64,000 nucleotides of DNA from Paenibacillus massiliensis subsp. panacisoli DSM 21345. Its GTDB lineage: Bacteria; Bacillota; Bacilli; Paenibacillales; Paenibacillaceae. The translations under genes were made by a program, and so were the position numbers. The stretch spans positions 62,001-126,000 of the forward strand of contig NZ_KE384536.1 of the NCBI RefSeq assembly GCF_000426545.1, in the 5' to 3' direction. Position 1 is the stretch's first letter. The number at the start of each line of letters is the position of its first letter. Under the pieces are notes generated by a model. It was not told the DNA's origin. It worked only from the letters and a program-made list of their open reading frames with translations, and did not search any database. Positions 17,657-26,356 of this stretch are shown piece by piece.

Positions 17657-18472
17657 GTGAATATTGATAATCCTCCCGTTCGGACGTACTCCTGGGTGCG
17701 CCGGTTGCTGGAATATCTCATCGCCTTCACTTTGCTTTTGATCCCGGCAGGAGCAACCTTCCTGTCATCCTGGTCTATGCCAGCGGAGTATACGCAGCCC
17801 TCTCCCTCCATCCCCGTCTCTGAGGTCGGCGTGCAGGGAAGTGTTCACTTTGCAGTCGTCGAGGGCGGATATACCGACAGTCTCATCGAGCGCTTGTTTG
17901 TGTATATGAATTACGATGGCGATTATCGCGATATTGCCTTTGAAGAAGTAGAAGCAGAGAGCTCCGAGGAGTATGCCGACGAATATCTGGAGACCGAAAC
18001 CATGACATATACGCTGGAGCAGGCTGTCCATGCAGCTGCGGAACTAAATGAAAACGAAGCTACCTATGAGCATGAGACTGATCCCGAGGTGGAAGCGCAA
18101 AGGCTGAGTGAGCTAATGGAGCAGTTGGAGGGCTTCTATGGCAACTCGCTGGGCCTGATGGTGGCCGTAGGCTTGTATGAGGAAGAGAATGATATCGACT
18201 TTTCCAAGGGGGGCACCCTTAAAATCTCGGGTACGGGTACCATGGAGGAGGATGGCTGGGTCGGTTCTATAGGAGGCCTGGAACAGAAGCTAATTGCCGC
18301 TGAAACTGAAGACGTGGACATCTTCTTCGTCCCTGCTGATTATGAATGGTGGGGTGAGGACAGTAACGAAGCTGAAGCGGAACGGGTTAAGAAGGAACGG
18401 AATTTGCAATTCAAGATCGTCCCGGTGGAATCCTTATATGAAGCCATCGATTATTTATTGTATGAGACATAG
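17657..18472 (+). CDS. Membrane-anchored Lon-like (S16) serine protease, YlbL-type without PDZ
   Basis: A 271-residue protein that I read as a short relative of the Bacillus YlbL/SdrC proteases. One N-terminal transmembrane helix (about residues 15-36) is followed by an extracellular part that opens with GSVHFAVVEGGYTDSL. The C-terminal S16 fold shows the catalytic serine in GNSLGLMVAV (Ser164), the GTGTMEEDGWVGSIGGL strand pair and the catalytic lysine in GGLEQKLIAA (Lys211); the Ser-Lys distance of 47 fits the family. The PDZ domain normally found between these parts is replaced by a very acidic helical region (residues 97-150). The start is a GTG with a weak ribosome site. It is followed by a membrane protein gene after 12 bases. 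Confidence 0.72.
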   Translation: MNIDNPPVRTYSWVRRLLEYLIAFTLLLIPAGATFLSSWSMPAEYTQPSPSIPVSEVGVQGSVHFAVVEGGYTDSLIERLFVYMNYDGDYRDIAFEEVEAESSEEYADEYLETETMTYTLEQAVHAAAELNENEATYEHETDPEVEAQRLSELMEQLEGFYGNSLGLMVAVGLYEEENDIDFSKGGTLKISGTGTMEEDGWVGSIGGLEQKLIAAETEDVDIFFVPADYEWWGEDSNEAEAERVKKERNLQFKIVPVESLYEAIDYLLYET

Positions 18473-18484
18473 GAGGGCATCAGC

Positions 18485-19153
18485 TTGAGACAGGACATCA
18501 GCTTTCCGTCGCGAATGATCGGCGGCATCCATCAGAAACTACTCCTTGTGGCTGTGATTATCAGCCTTATCATGGTGGGCATGAACGTAGTGTATGCCTT
18601 TAATTACGATTGGTACTACGATGAGGTATACAAGTGGGATGAAGCGGCGATCGTCTTCCAGCAGGTGCTTAACTTCATTCTCATCATCACCTACCTGATC
18701 TGGCTTACCCGAGTTCATCAGGCCATGAAGCTCAAATTCAGGTACTATCCTATTACTCCCATCATGGGCCTCGTGCGAATGATTCCATTCATTCATCTAT
18801 GGGGAATTATTGATACCTACATGCGTCTGTCCCTCTTCTTCCGTAAAATTCCGCAGCTGGAGAAGCGGGGAAGACTGGTTAAGGCAACGTTGATCATGAT
18901 GTTCAGCCTGTTGCTGATCGTATCTTTTCTTAACTTCTTCGTGACGGCACACGACCCCGATGATATATGGATGCCGATTAGTTATATGGCGGATGCCCTC
19001 TTAGTGATCTCATATTATGTGATGACTAGATTGGTCAGCTCTGCTCTGTCCTTGCTGTTCGTCATCCCTGAGAGCGAGGAATTCGACTATAACCCGGCTT
19101 ATGAGGCTGCTTTGGCATATAACCAGCAGCAGTATGTACAGGAGAAGCATTGA
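18485..19153 (+). CDS. DUF4328 family membrane protein
   Basis: A 222-residue integral membrane protein with about five or six hydrophobic segments, resembling the DUF4328 family (conserved TYLIWLTRVHQAMK and IPFIHLWGIIDTY). The function is unknown. The TTG start at 18485 has AGGAGGG eight bases upstream and lies only 12 bases after the protease gene's stop, so the two are almost certainly co-transcribed. It may be a partner or substrate of the Lon-like protease, which is inference from position only. Confidence 0.78.
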   Translation: MRQDISFPSRMIGGIHQKLLLVAVIISLIMVGMNVVYAFNYDWYYDEVYKWDEAAIVFQQVLNFILIITYLIWLTRVHQAMKLKFRYYPITPIMGLVRMIPFIHLWGIIDTYMRLSLFFRKIPQLEKRGRLVKATLIMMFSLLLIVSFLNFFVTAHDPDDIWMPISYMADALLVISYYVMTRLVSSALSLLFVIPESEEFDYNPAYEAALAYNQQQYVQEKH

Positions 19154-19239
19154 GTAGCAGTGGGTGCGAGCACCCATAGTAAGTCTGATAAAGATCTGCA
19201 ATTACATTCCCTGAAATTTATTTCAGAGAGGATAATTTT

Positions 19240-19572
19240 ATGAAACGAAAGCATTGGATAGGGTTAGTTGCTTCAGTACTCGTTCTAATTTTAACAATTG
19301 GGATCATTAACAAGGCGATTATTAATCATACTCAAAACAAAGTACTAGACTACCTTACAGAGGTTAAAAAATACAAAATGACTGAAATATCCTCAATTGA
19401 AACCTCTATAAGTAAGGCGCCATTGGTTGGCTCAGAAGTTATATTTAAAGATGAGACGAATGCCAGATATTTTTATAAGGTAGCAGATGGTATAGTTGTT
19501 CAGTATGGACAAGCTCCTGTTCATGGAGTCGATGATGGGAAATATACCTACAAGCACAAAGAGAATAAATAG
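19240..19572 (+). CDS. DUF3139 domain-containing small membrane protein
   Basis: A 110-residue protein with one N-terminal transmembrane helix (about residues 7-27) and an extracellular domain of about 80 residues that fits the DUF3139 pattern (VLDYLTEVKKYKMTEISSIE, then FKDETNARYFYKV). Function unknown. AGAGAGGAT lies before the ATG. Its base composition is more AT-rich than its neighbours. A strong terminator follows. Confidence 0.75.
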   Translation: MKRKHWIGLVASVLVLILTIGIINKAIINHTQNKVLDYLTEVKKYKMTEISSIETSISKAPLVGSEVIFKDETNARYFYKVADGIVVQYGQAPVHGVDDGKYTYKHKENK

Positions 19573-19629
19573 AATAATCACAGTATTACGGATGTGGATA
19601 GGATGTACGACAAGGTATTCGTATAAGAA

Positions 19630-19677
19630 AAAAAGCTGTGCCTTCAGGATTCATCTTCCTGGCTGGCACAGCTTTTT
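19630..19677. terminator. Strong bidirectional terminator
   Basis: AAAAAGCTGTGCC (19630-19642) and GGCACAGCTTTTT (19665-19677) form a perfect 13-base stem with a further CAGGA/TCCTG helix in the loop. A and T tracts on both sides let it serve the DUF3139 gene from the left and the beta-galactosidase gene from the right. Confidence 0.85.
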
Positions 19678-19755
19678 CGGTCTTAACTTACGGGGGAACT
19701 CATTAAATGCACAGGCGCCTTATCCCGAGGAAATTTTCGGGAATCTCCTGCTGTA

Positions 19756-22700
19756 TTAGACACGCTTAATATAGAATTCATACTCCAGCGATTGGTCGGA
19801 CTTGATCCGATATTCATCATGCACTGGTGCACCCCAGCTATCGTCGCCGCCTACACCCATCTGTCTGGCAGCCACAGTGACCACTGTATAGTGAACAGGA
19901 GGCAGCTCATACAGGTGTGCAGCACTTTCCAGCTCGAACGCAGTATAAGGGGAGATGTTGCACTCTACAGGAGCGCTTGATGGAGCCTGAATACGCAGGC
20001 CACGACCCAGATCATCCGTTACATCGACTCTGCGAACTCCTGTACGGTTACCGGATTCCTGTGGTACTACATAACCAGACACATTGTCCGCTGCCTCATT
20101 ACTGAACACACCCAGTCTTGCTCCAAAAGCACGATCTGTATAGTTCTCATCAGGTCCCATAGCATACCAGTTCAGATGATGATACTCTGCTGGCACCTTG
20201 AAGGACAAGCCGAAGATTGGAAGGTCTGCAAGGCCTGCAACCCCGTCATACTTGGAATTCACTTTGATGCTGCCATCGCCATATACCGTGTAAGCTACGG
20301 TAACCTGTACATCCTCGTGAATGTTCAGACGATAGCTGAATGTTACAGTCACAGCTCCTTCAGCCTGAGTCAGCTCGACTGCTGTACATTTGCGTGTCAG
20401 ACTCGCCGCGAACCAGCCACCTGCCTCGAAGCCCCAAGCCGCTCCACGGTCGTTGTCTGTCGTCGCACGCCAGAAGAGCGGTGCCGGAGGAACGGAGATG
20501 AATTCGCGTCCTTCATAACGCAGTGAGGTCAGGCTACCTGCTCCCTTGGAGAACATGATGCTGAAGCCTTTGCCGTGCACGCCAATGTTCACGTCGCCTT
20601 CTACTACACGAAGCGCACCTGCTGGTACAGCCGTTTGTGACTGAACTTCCACCTGGAAGATATGCTGTCCGAACGCTACTTCATGTCCAGCAGCAGCCCA
20701 CAGCGTGGATTCCTTCAGAACGAGAGCCGTATGGATCACGTATTCGCCAGACTCTTCATCCACAGCTGGAAGCTCATAGGAGACGCGTCCTTCACTTTGT
20801 GCTGCAACGTCCACCGCTGTCCGACCAGTGAATACCTCAGCACCTTCCTTGAACAACGTGTACACCAGTTCATAATCCTGCGTGCCTTCGAACAGGTTCT
20901 CGTTCACGATTGTTACCCCGGTGCGATCTGGTTGAAGCTTGATGTTCTGATAAAGGAACTTAACCTCCTGCATCTTCGGAGATTCTGTACGATCCGCGTA
21001 CACAATACCATCTGTACAGAAGCCATAGTCAGTCGGACGATCATCATAGTCACCGCCGTAAGCAAGGTACTCCTCGCCATAACGATTCTTCTTCATGACA
21101 GCCTGGTCAATATAATCCCAGATGAAGCCACCTTGGTAGAGCTCGTATTTGTTCTCAAGCTCGGTGTATTTATGCATTCCGCCAACCGAGTTCCCCATGG
21201 CATGCATGTACTCGCAGCTAATATAAGGCTTTTGCGGGTCATTGTTCAGGTATTCCTCAATATCCGTTACCTTCGCATACATGCGGCTCTCCATATCACT
21301 GCTGGCATCGTAGTCCCGGTTGTGGAATACGCCTTCATAATGCACTAGACGACTTGGATCGGCTGTACGGAAATAATTAGCTACATTCAGAATAACCTCA
21401 CCAGCGTAGGATTCATTACCACAGGACCAGATCAGGATGGACGGATGATTTTTGTCGCGCTCCACCATGGATATAGCCCGATCCATAACAATACCCTGCC
21501 ATTCTGGCAGATTGCCTGGAATGTTCCAGGAAGGCTCTACTGCGCCTAGCTTCTGCCAGGAGCCGTGTGTCTCCAGGTTCATCTCGTCAATCACGTATAC
21601 TCCATACTCATCGCACAGCTCGTACCAGAGCGTCTGGTTCGGATAATGGGAGGTACGGACCGCATTCATATTGTTCTTCTTAAGTGTCTTGATATCCCAT
21701 AGCATATCCTCAGCCGTAATGGTACGCCCAGTACGACAATTGAATTCATGGCGGTTCACACCCTTGAATACGATTCGTTTGCCGTTAATGCACATAACCT
21801 TATTAATCATTTCGAATCTGCGGAAGCCGACGCGCTGCGGAATGACTTCCATCAGGTCGCCTTGGTTGTTGTAGACCTCGATGTACAAGGTATAGAGATA
21901 AGGATTCTCTGCGCTCCACTTGGATACTTGATCCAGCTCCGTGCTCAACGTGAGCTTACCATCTGCGAAGCTTCCTTCCAGCTTGGCTACACTGTCACCG
22001 TCTGCGTTCTGTACATCCACGACAGCCTTACCTTGCTGCTCTGCTGACTCCAGACGCAGGCTCAACTCCAGCAGACCTTGCACATAAGCATCATCCAAGC
22101 TAGCCTTCACAGCTACATCTCTCACATGCACTGCTGGAACGCTATACAGATATACATCTCTGAAAATACCGGAGAAGCGCCAGAAATCCTGATCCTCCAG
22201 CCATGCACCTGTGCTGCGTTGGTAGACTTCTACTGCCAGCTTGTTCTCTCCCGCTTGCAGATATGGAGTCAGATCGAAGTCGGATGGAGTGAAGCTATCC
22301 TCGCCATAGCCGACGAATTGTCCGTTAAGCCATACATAGAAGGCCGTCTCCACACCTTGGAAGGAAATATAGACAGGTCCGGGCTGCAGGGATGTAGGAA
22401 CCTCAAAATAAGTGATATAGCTGCCTACTGGATTATAATCTGTCGTAATCTCTGGTGGACGCACATCGCTTAGACCGTCCCATGGGTACATCGTATTCAC
22501 ATATTGCATCTGGCCGTAGCCTTGCGTCTGAATATGTCCTGGCACCTGAATGTCTCCCCAGCCACCGCAATCAAACTCTGGTGTATAGAAGCTCTCAGGG
22601 CGACTGCCAGGATTCACCGCATAGTTGAATTTCCAATTACCATTCAAGCTGTGACGCCAGCTCATGTCACCGCGCTTCTTGGCCTCAGCCAACGTCTTGT

Positions 22701-22800
22701 AATAACGATGGTCGGAATAGGCCGACAAGCGATTCACTGCAAATACACTAGTATCCGTAAGCCAGCTCAAGCTAGGTGTTGTTGATGATTTCATAAGCAC
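19756..22800 (-). CDS. lacZ: Beta-galactosidase, glycoside hydrolase family 2 (LacZ type)
   Basis: A cytoplasmic enzyme of about 1,014 residues that hydrolyses terminal beta-galactosides. Five domains run in the LacZ order: jelly-roll (MSWRHSLNGNWKFNYAV onward), two immunoglobulin-like domains around a TIM barrel, and the C-terminal Bgal_small_N domain (RATTDNDRGAAWGFE). In the barrel I see GVNRHEFNCRTGR, the acid/base glutamate in CGNESYAGE (codon at 21414, residue 461-463 by start chosen), and the nucleophile in ISCEYMHAMGNS (about residue 528-530). The start is either GTG at 22800 or ATG at 22794, after GGGAGG. There is no signal peptide, so its substrate enters through the upstream ABC transporter. 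Confidence 0.96.
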   Translation of the reverse strand: MLMKSSTTPSLSWLTDTSVFAVNRLSAYSDHRYYKTLAEAKKRGDMSWRHSLNGNWKFNYAVNPGSRPESFYTPEFDCGGWGDIQVPGHIQTQGYGQMQYVNTMYPWDGLSDVRPPEITTDYNPVGSYITYFEVPTSLQPGPVYISFQGVETAFYVWLNGQFVGYGEDSFTPSDFDLTPYLQAGENKLAVEVYQRSTGAWLEDQDFWRFSGIFRDVYLYSVPAVHVRDVAVKASLDDAYVQGLLELSLRLESAEQQGKAVVDVQNADGDSVAKLEGSFADGKLTLSTELDQVSKWSAENPYLYTLYIEVYNNQGDLMEVIPQRVGFRRFEMINKVMCINGKRIVFKGVNRHEFNCRTGRTITAEDMLWDIKTLKKNNMNAVRTSHYPNQTLWYELCDEYGVYVIDEMNLETHGSWQKLGAVEPSWNIPGNLPEWQGIVMDRAISMVERDKNHPSILIWSCGNESYAGEVILNVANYFRTADPSRLVHYEGVFHNRDYDASSDMESRMYAKVTDIEEYLNNDPQKPYISCEYMHAMGNSVGGMHKYTELENKYELYQGGFIWDYIDQAVMKKNRYGEEYLAYGGDYDDRPTDYGFCTDGIVYADRTESPKMQEVKFLYQNIKLQPDRTGVTIVNENLFEGTQDYELVYTLFKEGAEVFTGRTAVDVAAQSEGRVSYELPAVDEESGEYVIHTALVLKESTLWAAAGHEVAFGQHIFQVEVQSQTAVPAGALRVVEGDVNIGVHGKGFSIMFSKGAGSLTSLRYEGREFISVPPAPLFWRATTDNDRGAAWGFEAGGWFAASLTRKCTAVELTQAEGAVTVTFSYRLNIHEDVQVTVAYTVYGDGSIKVNSKYDGVAGLADLPIFGLSFKVPAEYHHLNWYAMGPDENYTDRAFGARLGVFSNEAADNVSGYVVPQESGNRTGVRRVDVTDDLGRGLRIQAPSSAPVECNISPYTAFELESAAHLYELPPVHYTVVTVAARQMGVGGDDSWGAPVHDEYRIKSDQSLEYEFYIKRV

Positions 22801-23003
22801 ATGATCCTCCCGATTCTACTTGAATTAACGTTTTAGTTGCCTGGACATAGTCAAAGACCTGGCAAACAAGTCCTGTCACGCAAAGCCCTCATTCCAGAGC
22901 CATATCATGCCAAGACCTGTCAGCCAAGTCTCTTCCAGCAAGGTTATACTTCGTCATTTTGCATAATTCGATGTCACACGCACCGTTTCCTATCTAGGAA
23001 ACC

Positions 23004-23828
23004 TTATTTTACAGAACCGATCATACCTGCTACGAAATGCTTCTGCATGATGAAGAATACAATTGCTGTTGGCAGCGTTGAAATGACGATCGCCGTCATG
23101 ATGACACCATAGTCTGGAGTGTAGCTGGATCCCAGATTGGAGATCAGAATCGGAATCGTTCGGTTCTCAGGCGTCTGGAGCACAACGAGTGGCCACAGAT
23201 AGTTGTTCCAGCTCGACATGAAGGTAATGATTGCAGCTGCTGCATAGGTGGTCTTCATTGTAGGCACATAAACCTTGAAGAAGAGCCCTAGCTCTGACAG
23301 ACCGTCAATCCGCCCTGCCTCCAGCAGGTCCTTAGGGAACATCTTGGAGTTCTGACGGAAAAAGAAGATCAGGAATGCCGTTGTGATTGTAGGAATCACT
23401 GCCGCTGCCAGCGTATCAATACCGATGGCTGGAGCAAAGTTCGAAATCTGACCGAACATACGATACAAAGGAATCATAATGGCGGCGAATGGAATCATCA
23501 TGGACAACAGCAAAATATTAAATACGATATCCTTCGCCTTGCTGCGGTACACCTCAAAGCCATAGCCTGCAAGGGAACCAATCAGCAGGGAGAGAATCGT
23601 AGTGCTGATCGCCACTTGGGCTGAGTTCCCAAGTGCAGGCAAAATATCTACCGAGCCAAACAGCTCACGCAGGTTCTCGAACAGATACGAGCCTGGCAGC
23701 AATTTTCCTCTTGTTACATCAACAGATGGGTTCGTAGTACTGACAATCATCCACAGGAACGGGAATATGGAGACAAAGGCCGCCACACTCAGGAACAGAT
23801 ACGCGAAAAATTTCTTTGTCTTAGCCAT
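23004..23828 (-). CDS. Carbohydrate ABC transporter permease, MalG type
   Basis: A 274-residue inner-membrane permease with six hydrophobic helices and the cytoplasmic EAA loop (DLLEAGRIDGLSELGLFFKVYVP) that docks the shared ATPase. The N-terminus is short, as in MalG/LacG proteins. Its ATG overlaps the stop codon of the preceding permease gene (TAATG), so they are translationally coupled. It ends 200 bases before the beta-galactosidase gene on the same strand. As in most Bacillota systems of this class no ATPase gene lies in the operon; a genome-wide MsmX-like ATPase is expected. Confidence 0.93.
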   Translation of the reverse strand: MAKTKKFFAYLFLSVAAFVSIFPFLWMIVSTTNPSVDVTRGKLLPGSYLFENLRELFGSVDILPALGNSAQVAISTTILSLLIGSLAGYGFEVYRSKAKDIVFNILLLSMMIPFAAIMIPLYRMFGQISNFAPAIGIDTLAAAVIPTITTAFLIFFFRQNSKMFPKDLLEAGRIDGLSELGLFFKVYVPTMKTTYAAAAIITFMSSWNNYLWPLVVLQTPENRTIPILISNLGSSYTPDYGVIMTAIVISTLPTAIVFFIMQKHFVAGMIGSVK

Positions 23829-24721
23829 TATTTTTTATCACCTGCCACTTTAAACTGGATGAACGACAGAATAATGATCATAATCACGATGGAGTAGGAT
23901 ACTGTCGCTGCATAACCGAAATCGGACGAGTACTTGAAGGACAAGTTATAGATGTACTGGGAAATCGACAACGTCGCATTCGCCGGTCCACCCTTCGTAA
24001 TGTTCATGACCTCGTCGAAGAGCTGCAAAGTACCGATTGTCGAAGTGATCGATGTGAACAAGATAATTGGCTTCAACAAAGGAACCGTAATGTTGAAGAA
24101 TTGACGCGTAGCAGAAGCACCATCAATCTTGGCTGCTTCATAAATAGATGGGTCAATGTTCTGCAACCCTGAGAGATAGAAGATCATGTTATAACCAGTC
24201 CAGCGCCAGGTAATCGCAAGGATAATTGTTACTTTGGCCCAGAAAGGATCGGTCAGCCATTGAATGGGCTCACTGACCAGATGAACATTCATGAGGAACG
24301 AGTTGACCAACCCATTGTTGCTGAACAGGTATTTGAACACAACGGAGTAGGCAACCAGCGAAGTGATACAAGGCAGGAATATTGCAGTCCGGAAAAAGCC
24401 TTTGAACTTCAAATTCCGATCATTAAGCAACACTGATATGAATAATGACAGAAGAATCATCAACGGAACTTGAATGATTAGGTAAATAAAAGTATTCTTC
24501 ACAGCGGTAATGAACACCGTATCGGTGAACAGCCGCTTGTAGTTATCAATGCCATTGAACGACATTCTCGCTCCCGTGCCTGTCTGGAAAGACAGGAACA
24601 ACGCCTGAATCATCGGGTAAAAATAGAAAATGAAGATCATTAGCACAGCCACCAGAATGAACAGCCATCCTGTCATATCCGTCTTCCAGCGTCCGCCCTG
24701 AGCCGTCTTCGCTGATCTCAT
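23828..24721 (-). CDS. Carbohydrate ABC transporter permease, MalF type
   Basis: A 297-residue sugar permease with six main transmembrane helices and the EAA loop (SIYEAAKIDGASATRQFFNITVP). A basic N-terminal tail precedes the first helix. AGAGGAG lies upstream of the ATG. It forms the channel with the MalG-type permease that overlaps its stop codon, and takes substrate from the binding protein encoded 130 bases upstream. With the GH2 enzyme in the same operon the likely substrates are beta-galactosides or galacto-oligosaccharides, comparable to the GanPQ transporter of Bacillus subtilis. Confidence 0.93.
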   Translation of the reverse strand: MRSAKTAQGGRWKTDMTGWLFILVAVLMIFIFYFYPMIQALFLSFQTGTGARMSFNGIDNYKRLFTDTVFITAVKNTFIYLIIQVPLMILLSLFISVLLNDRNLKFKGFFRTAIFLPCITSLVAYSVVFKYLFSNNGLVNSFLMNVHLVSEPIQWLTDPFWAKVTIILAITWRWTGYNMIFYLSGLQNIDPSIYEAAKIDGASATRQFFNITVPLLKPIILFTSITSTIGTLQLFDEVMNITKGGPANATLSISQYIYNLSFKYSSDFGYAATVSYSIVIMIIILSFIQFKVAGDKK

Positions 24722-24770
24722 ATGCTTTCAACTCCTCTTGTCCCTTATATATCCTTTATCCTATCGACTC

Positions 24771-24822
24771 AGCAAGCGCGTAAAACCTTGTGCCAGAAGC
24801 GTCCAAGGTTTTACGCATTGCT
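24771..24822 (-). promoter_or_regulatory. Hairpin between binding-protein and permease genes
   Basis: GCGTAAAACCTTG (24778-24790) pairs perfectly with CAAGGTTTTACGC (24804-24816), extended by AGCAA/TTGCT with a small bulge. No T tract follows on the minus strand (AAGCGC then TTGCT), so this looks like an mRNA-stabilising or attenuating stem that keeps binding-protein mRNA more abundant than permease mRNA. Confidence 0.6.
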
Positions 24823-24855
24823 ATAATTTATCTCTCTAGCAGGTAAAGTCAGTTA

Positions 24856-26139
24856 TTATTTCAACTGAGCTTCAGCCTGAGCCTGCGCATCTTTCAGAGC
24901 GGTATCAAGATCTGTGCCGCCCAAGTAGCTTTGTACCGCTACAGCCATGATATCTTCAATAGCGTAAGTGTGAAGGCCATAGTTTACTCTTGGAACACTT
25001 TGACTCCATTTAGCAAAGTCAGTGTAGATTTTTTGATTGCTGAAGAATGCATCTTCTGCGTCATAAGCGGATCCTGTAGAAGCTGCATTCAGTGATCCTA
25101 CAACACCAATATCAGTAAGCAGCTTTTGGTACATTTGCGGATCAGAGCCGAAAGTTTGTGTCATAAAGTCAGCCGCTGTATCAGAACCATCCATATTCAA
25201 TACATACCAGGAGCTACCTCCCAGGTTGGAAGCATTTACAGAATCAGCATTGTTCGTCAAGCGAGGGAACGGTGCTACAGCCCATTTTCCACTTTGGGAA
25301 GCCTCAGCCTTGATGGAAGCTACAAACCAGTTACCTGTCGGTACAGATGCTACATCGCCACTGTTAACTTTAGCTACAAATTGTGCCCAGTCAGCATGGG
25401 AATCAATGATGTTTGCATCCATCATTTTCTTGTAAGTCTCCATAGCTTCCTTCAGAGCAGGATTGTCTGCCAGATCCGGAGTCTTACCGTCATCCTTCAT
25501 GTACCATTTACCAGCAGATTGTGCCATCATGCGCAGGATACCAAGGTCTTTAGGATCTTGAGTCAGCATGAATTTGCCAGTTTTCTCTTTTACTTTTTTA
25601 CCGATCTCGATGTACTGATCCCAAGTGATATCTTGCAGATCATCCATTGTGTAGCCAGCTTCTTGCAGGTAGTCGGTTCTCACGAACAGACCTGTAACAC
25701 CGGAGTCAAACGGGATACCATATTGCTTGCCATCCAGGCTTGTTGCTCCGATCTTGTAATCTGCAAAATCTTCAGGCTTAATCTTATCACTCATGTCACG
25801 GAAGGAATCCGTGTAGGACTGCAGGAAGTTCTGTGCACGTTGGTCCTCAATCAGAACGATGTTCGGCAGACCCTTAGTTGTACCAGAATTCAGACCTGTG
25901 TTCAGCTTTTGAACGATGTCATCCTGAGCATTCTCAATGATATTGATGGTTACATCTGGATGCTTGGATACATATAGTTCTTTAGCCACTTCAAGTGCGG
26001 CAACGTTAAAGTTACGGTCCCATGCCCAAATTGTAATCTCTTTCTTGCTCGGATCCGATGCGGCGCTTTCATTAGAACCACTGGAACAAGCAGAGAGCAC
26101 CAGCATGGCTGCGAACAATAGCAAAATCACCTTTTTCAA
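24856..26139 (-). CDS. Extracellular sugar-binding lipoprotein of an ABC transporter
   Basis: A solute-binding lipoprotein of about 427 residues, family 1. The signal peptide ends in the lipobox LVLSACSSG, and the mature protein has the family pattern: KKEITIWAWDRNFN, then the hinge strand NIVLIEDQRAQNFL and YGIPFDSGVTGLFVRTDYL. It captures the galactoside for the two permeases downstream. Both candidate starts are TTG codons; I chose 26139, nine bases after an AGGGG, over 26148, which has no spacing. CcpA-like palindromes lie in the 200-base upstream region, suggesting catabolite repression. Confidence 0.92.
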   Translation of the reverse strand: MKKVILLLFAAMLVLSACSSGSNESAASDPSKKEITIWAWDRNFNVAALEVAKELYVSKHPDVTINIIENAQDDIVQKLNTGLNSGTTKGLPNIVLIEDQRAQNFLQSYTDSFRDMSDKIKPEDFADYKIGATSLDGKQYGIPFDSGVTGLFVRTDYLQEAGYTMDDLQDITWDQYIEIGKKVKEKTGKFMLTQDPKDLGILRMMAQSAGKWYMKDDGKTPDLADNPALKEAMETYKKMMDANIIDSHADWAQFVAKVNSGDVASVPTGNWFVASIKAEASQSGKWAVAPFPRLTNNADSVNASNLGGSSWYVLNMDGSDTAADFMTQTFGSDPQMYQKLLTDIGVVGSLNAASTGSAYDAEDAFFSNQKIYTDFAKWSQSVPRVNYGLHTYAIEDIMAVAVQSYLGGTDLDTALKDAQAQAEAQLK

Positions 26140-26177
26140 TGCATTCAACCCCTGATCTTTATATTTTTTGTGCTACC

Positions 26178-26222
26178 TGCAAGCGCTTAACACAAATTGA
26201 TAATTCGTTGAAAGCGTTTGCT
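26178..26222 (-). promoter_or_regulatory. Two AAGCGCTT-like boxes (cre-like) before the binding-protein gene
   Basis: GCAAGCGCTTAAC at about 26179-26191 and TGAAAGCGTTTGCT at 26209-26222 both carry the CcpA/LacI-family core. The second matches the catabolite-responsive consensus at all but the last base. They lie 40-75 bases upstream of the gene, where they could repress its promoter. Confidence 0.55.
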
Positions 26223-26356
26223 GTTGATATATAAATTCTAGCACTTCCGTTTCACAACCTGTTAGGAATATCTTTGTCTGGATTTGTTCAATTATTGTGT
26301 AATCGTTACCAAGGTACCGCTTTCATTAGTAATATCTTTGGATTGTAGTAATTTTT

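Noticed and set aside
20662-21348. A 228-codon plus-strand frame inside beta-galactosidase
   Set aside because: Antisense to conserved catalytic sequence of the GH2 enzyme, with no start signals.
24778-24816. A terminator after the galactoside-binding protein gene
   Set aside because: No T run follows the stem on the minus strand, and the permeases need transcription from upstream, so an mRNA-processing or attenuating stem fits better.
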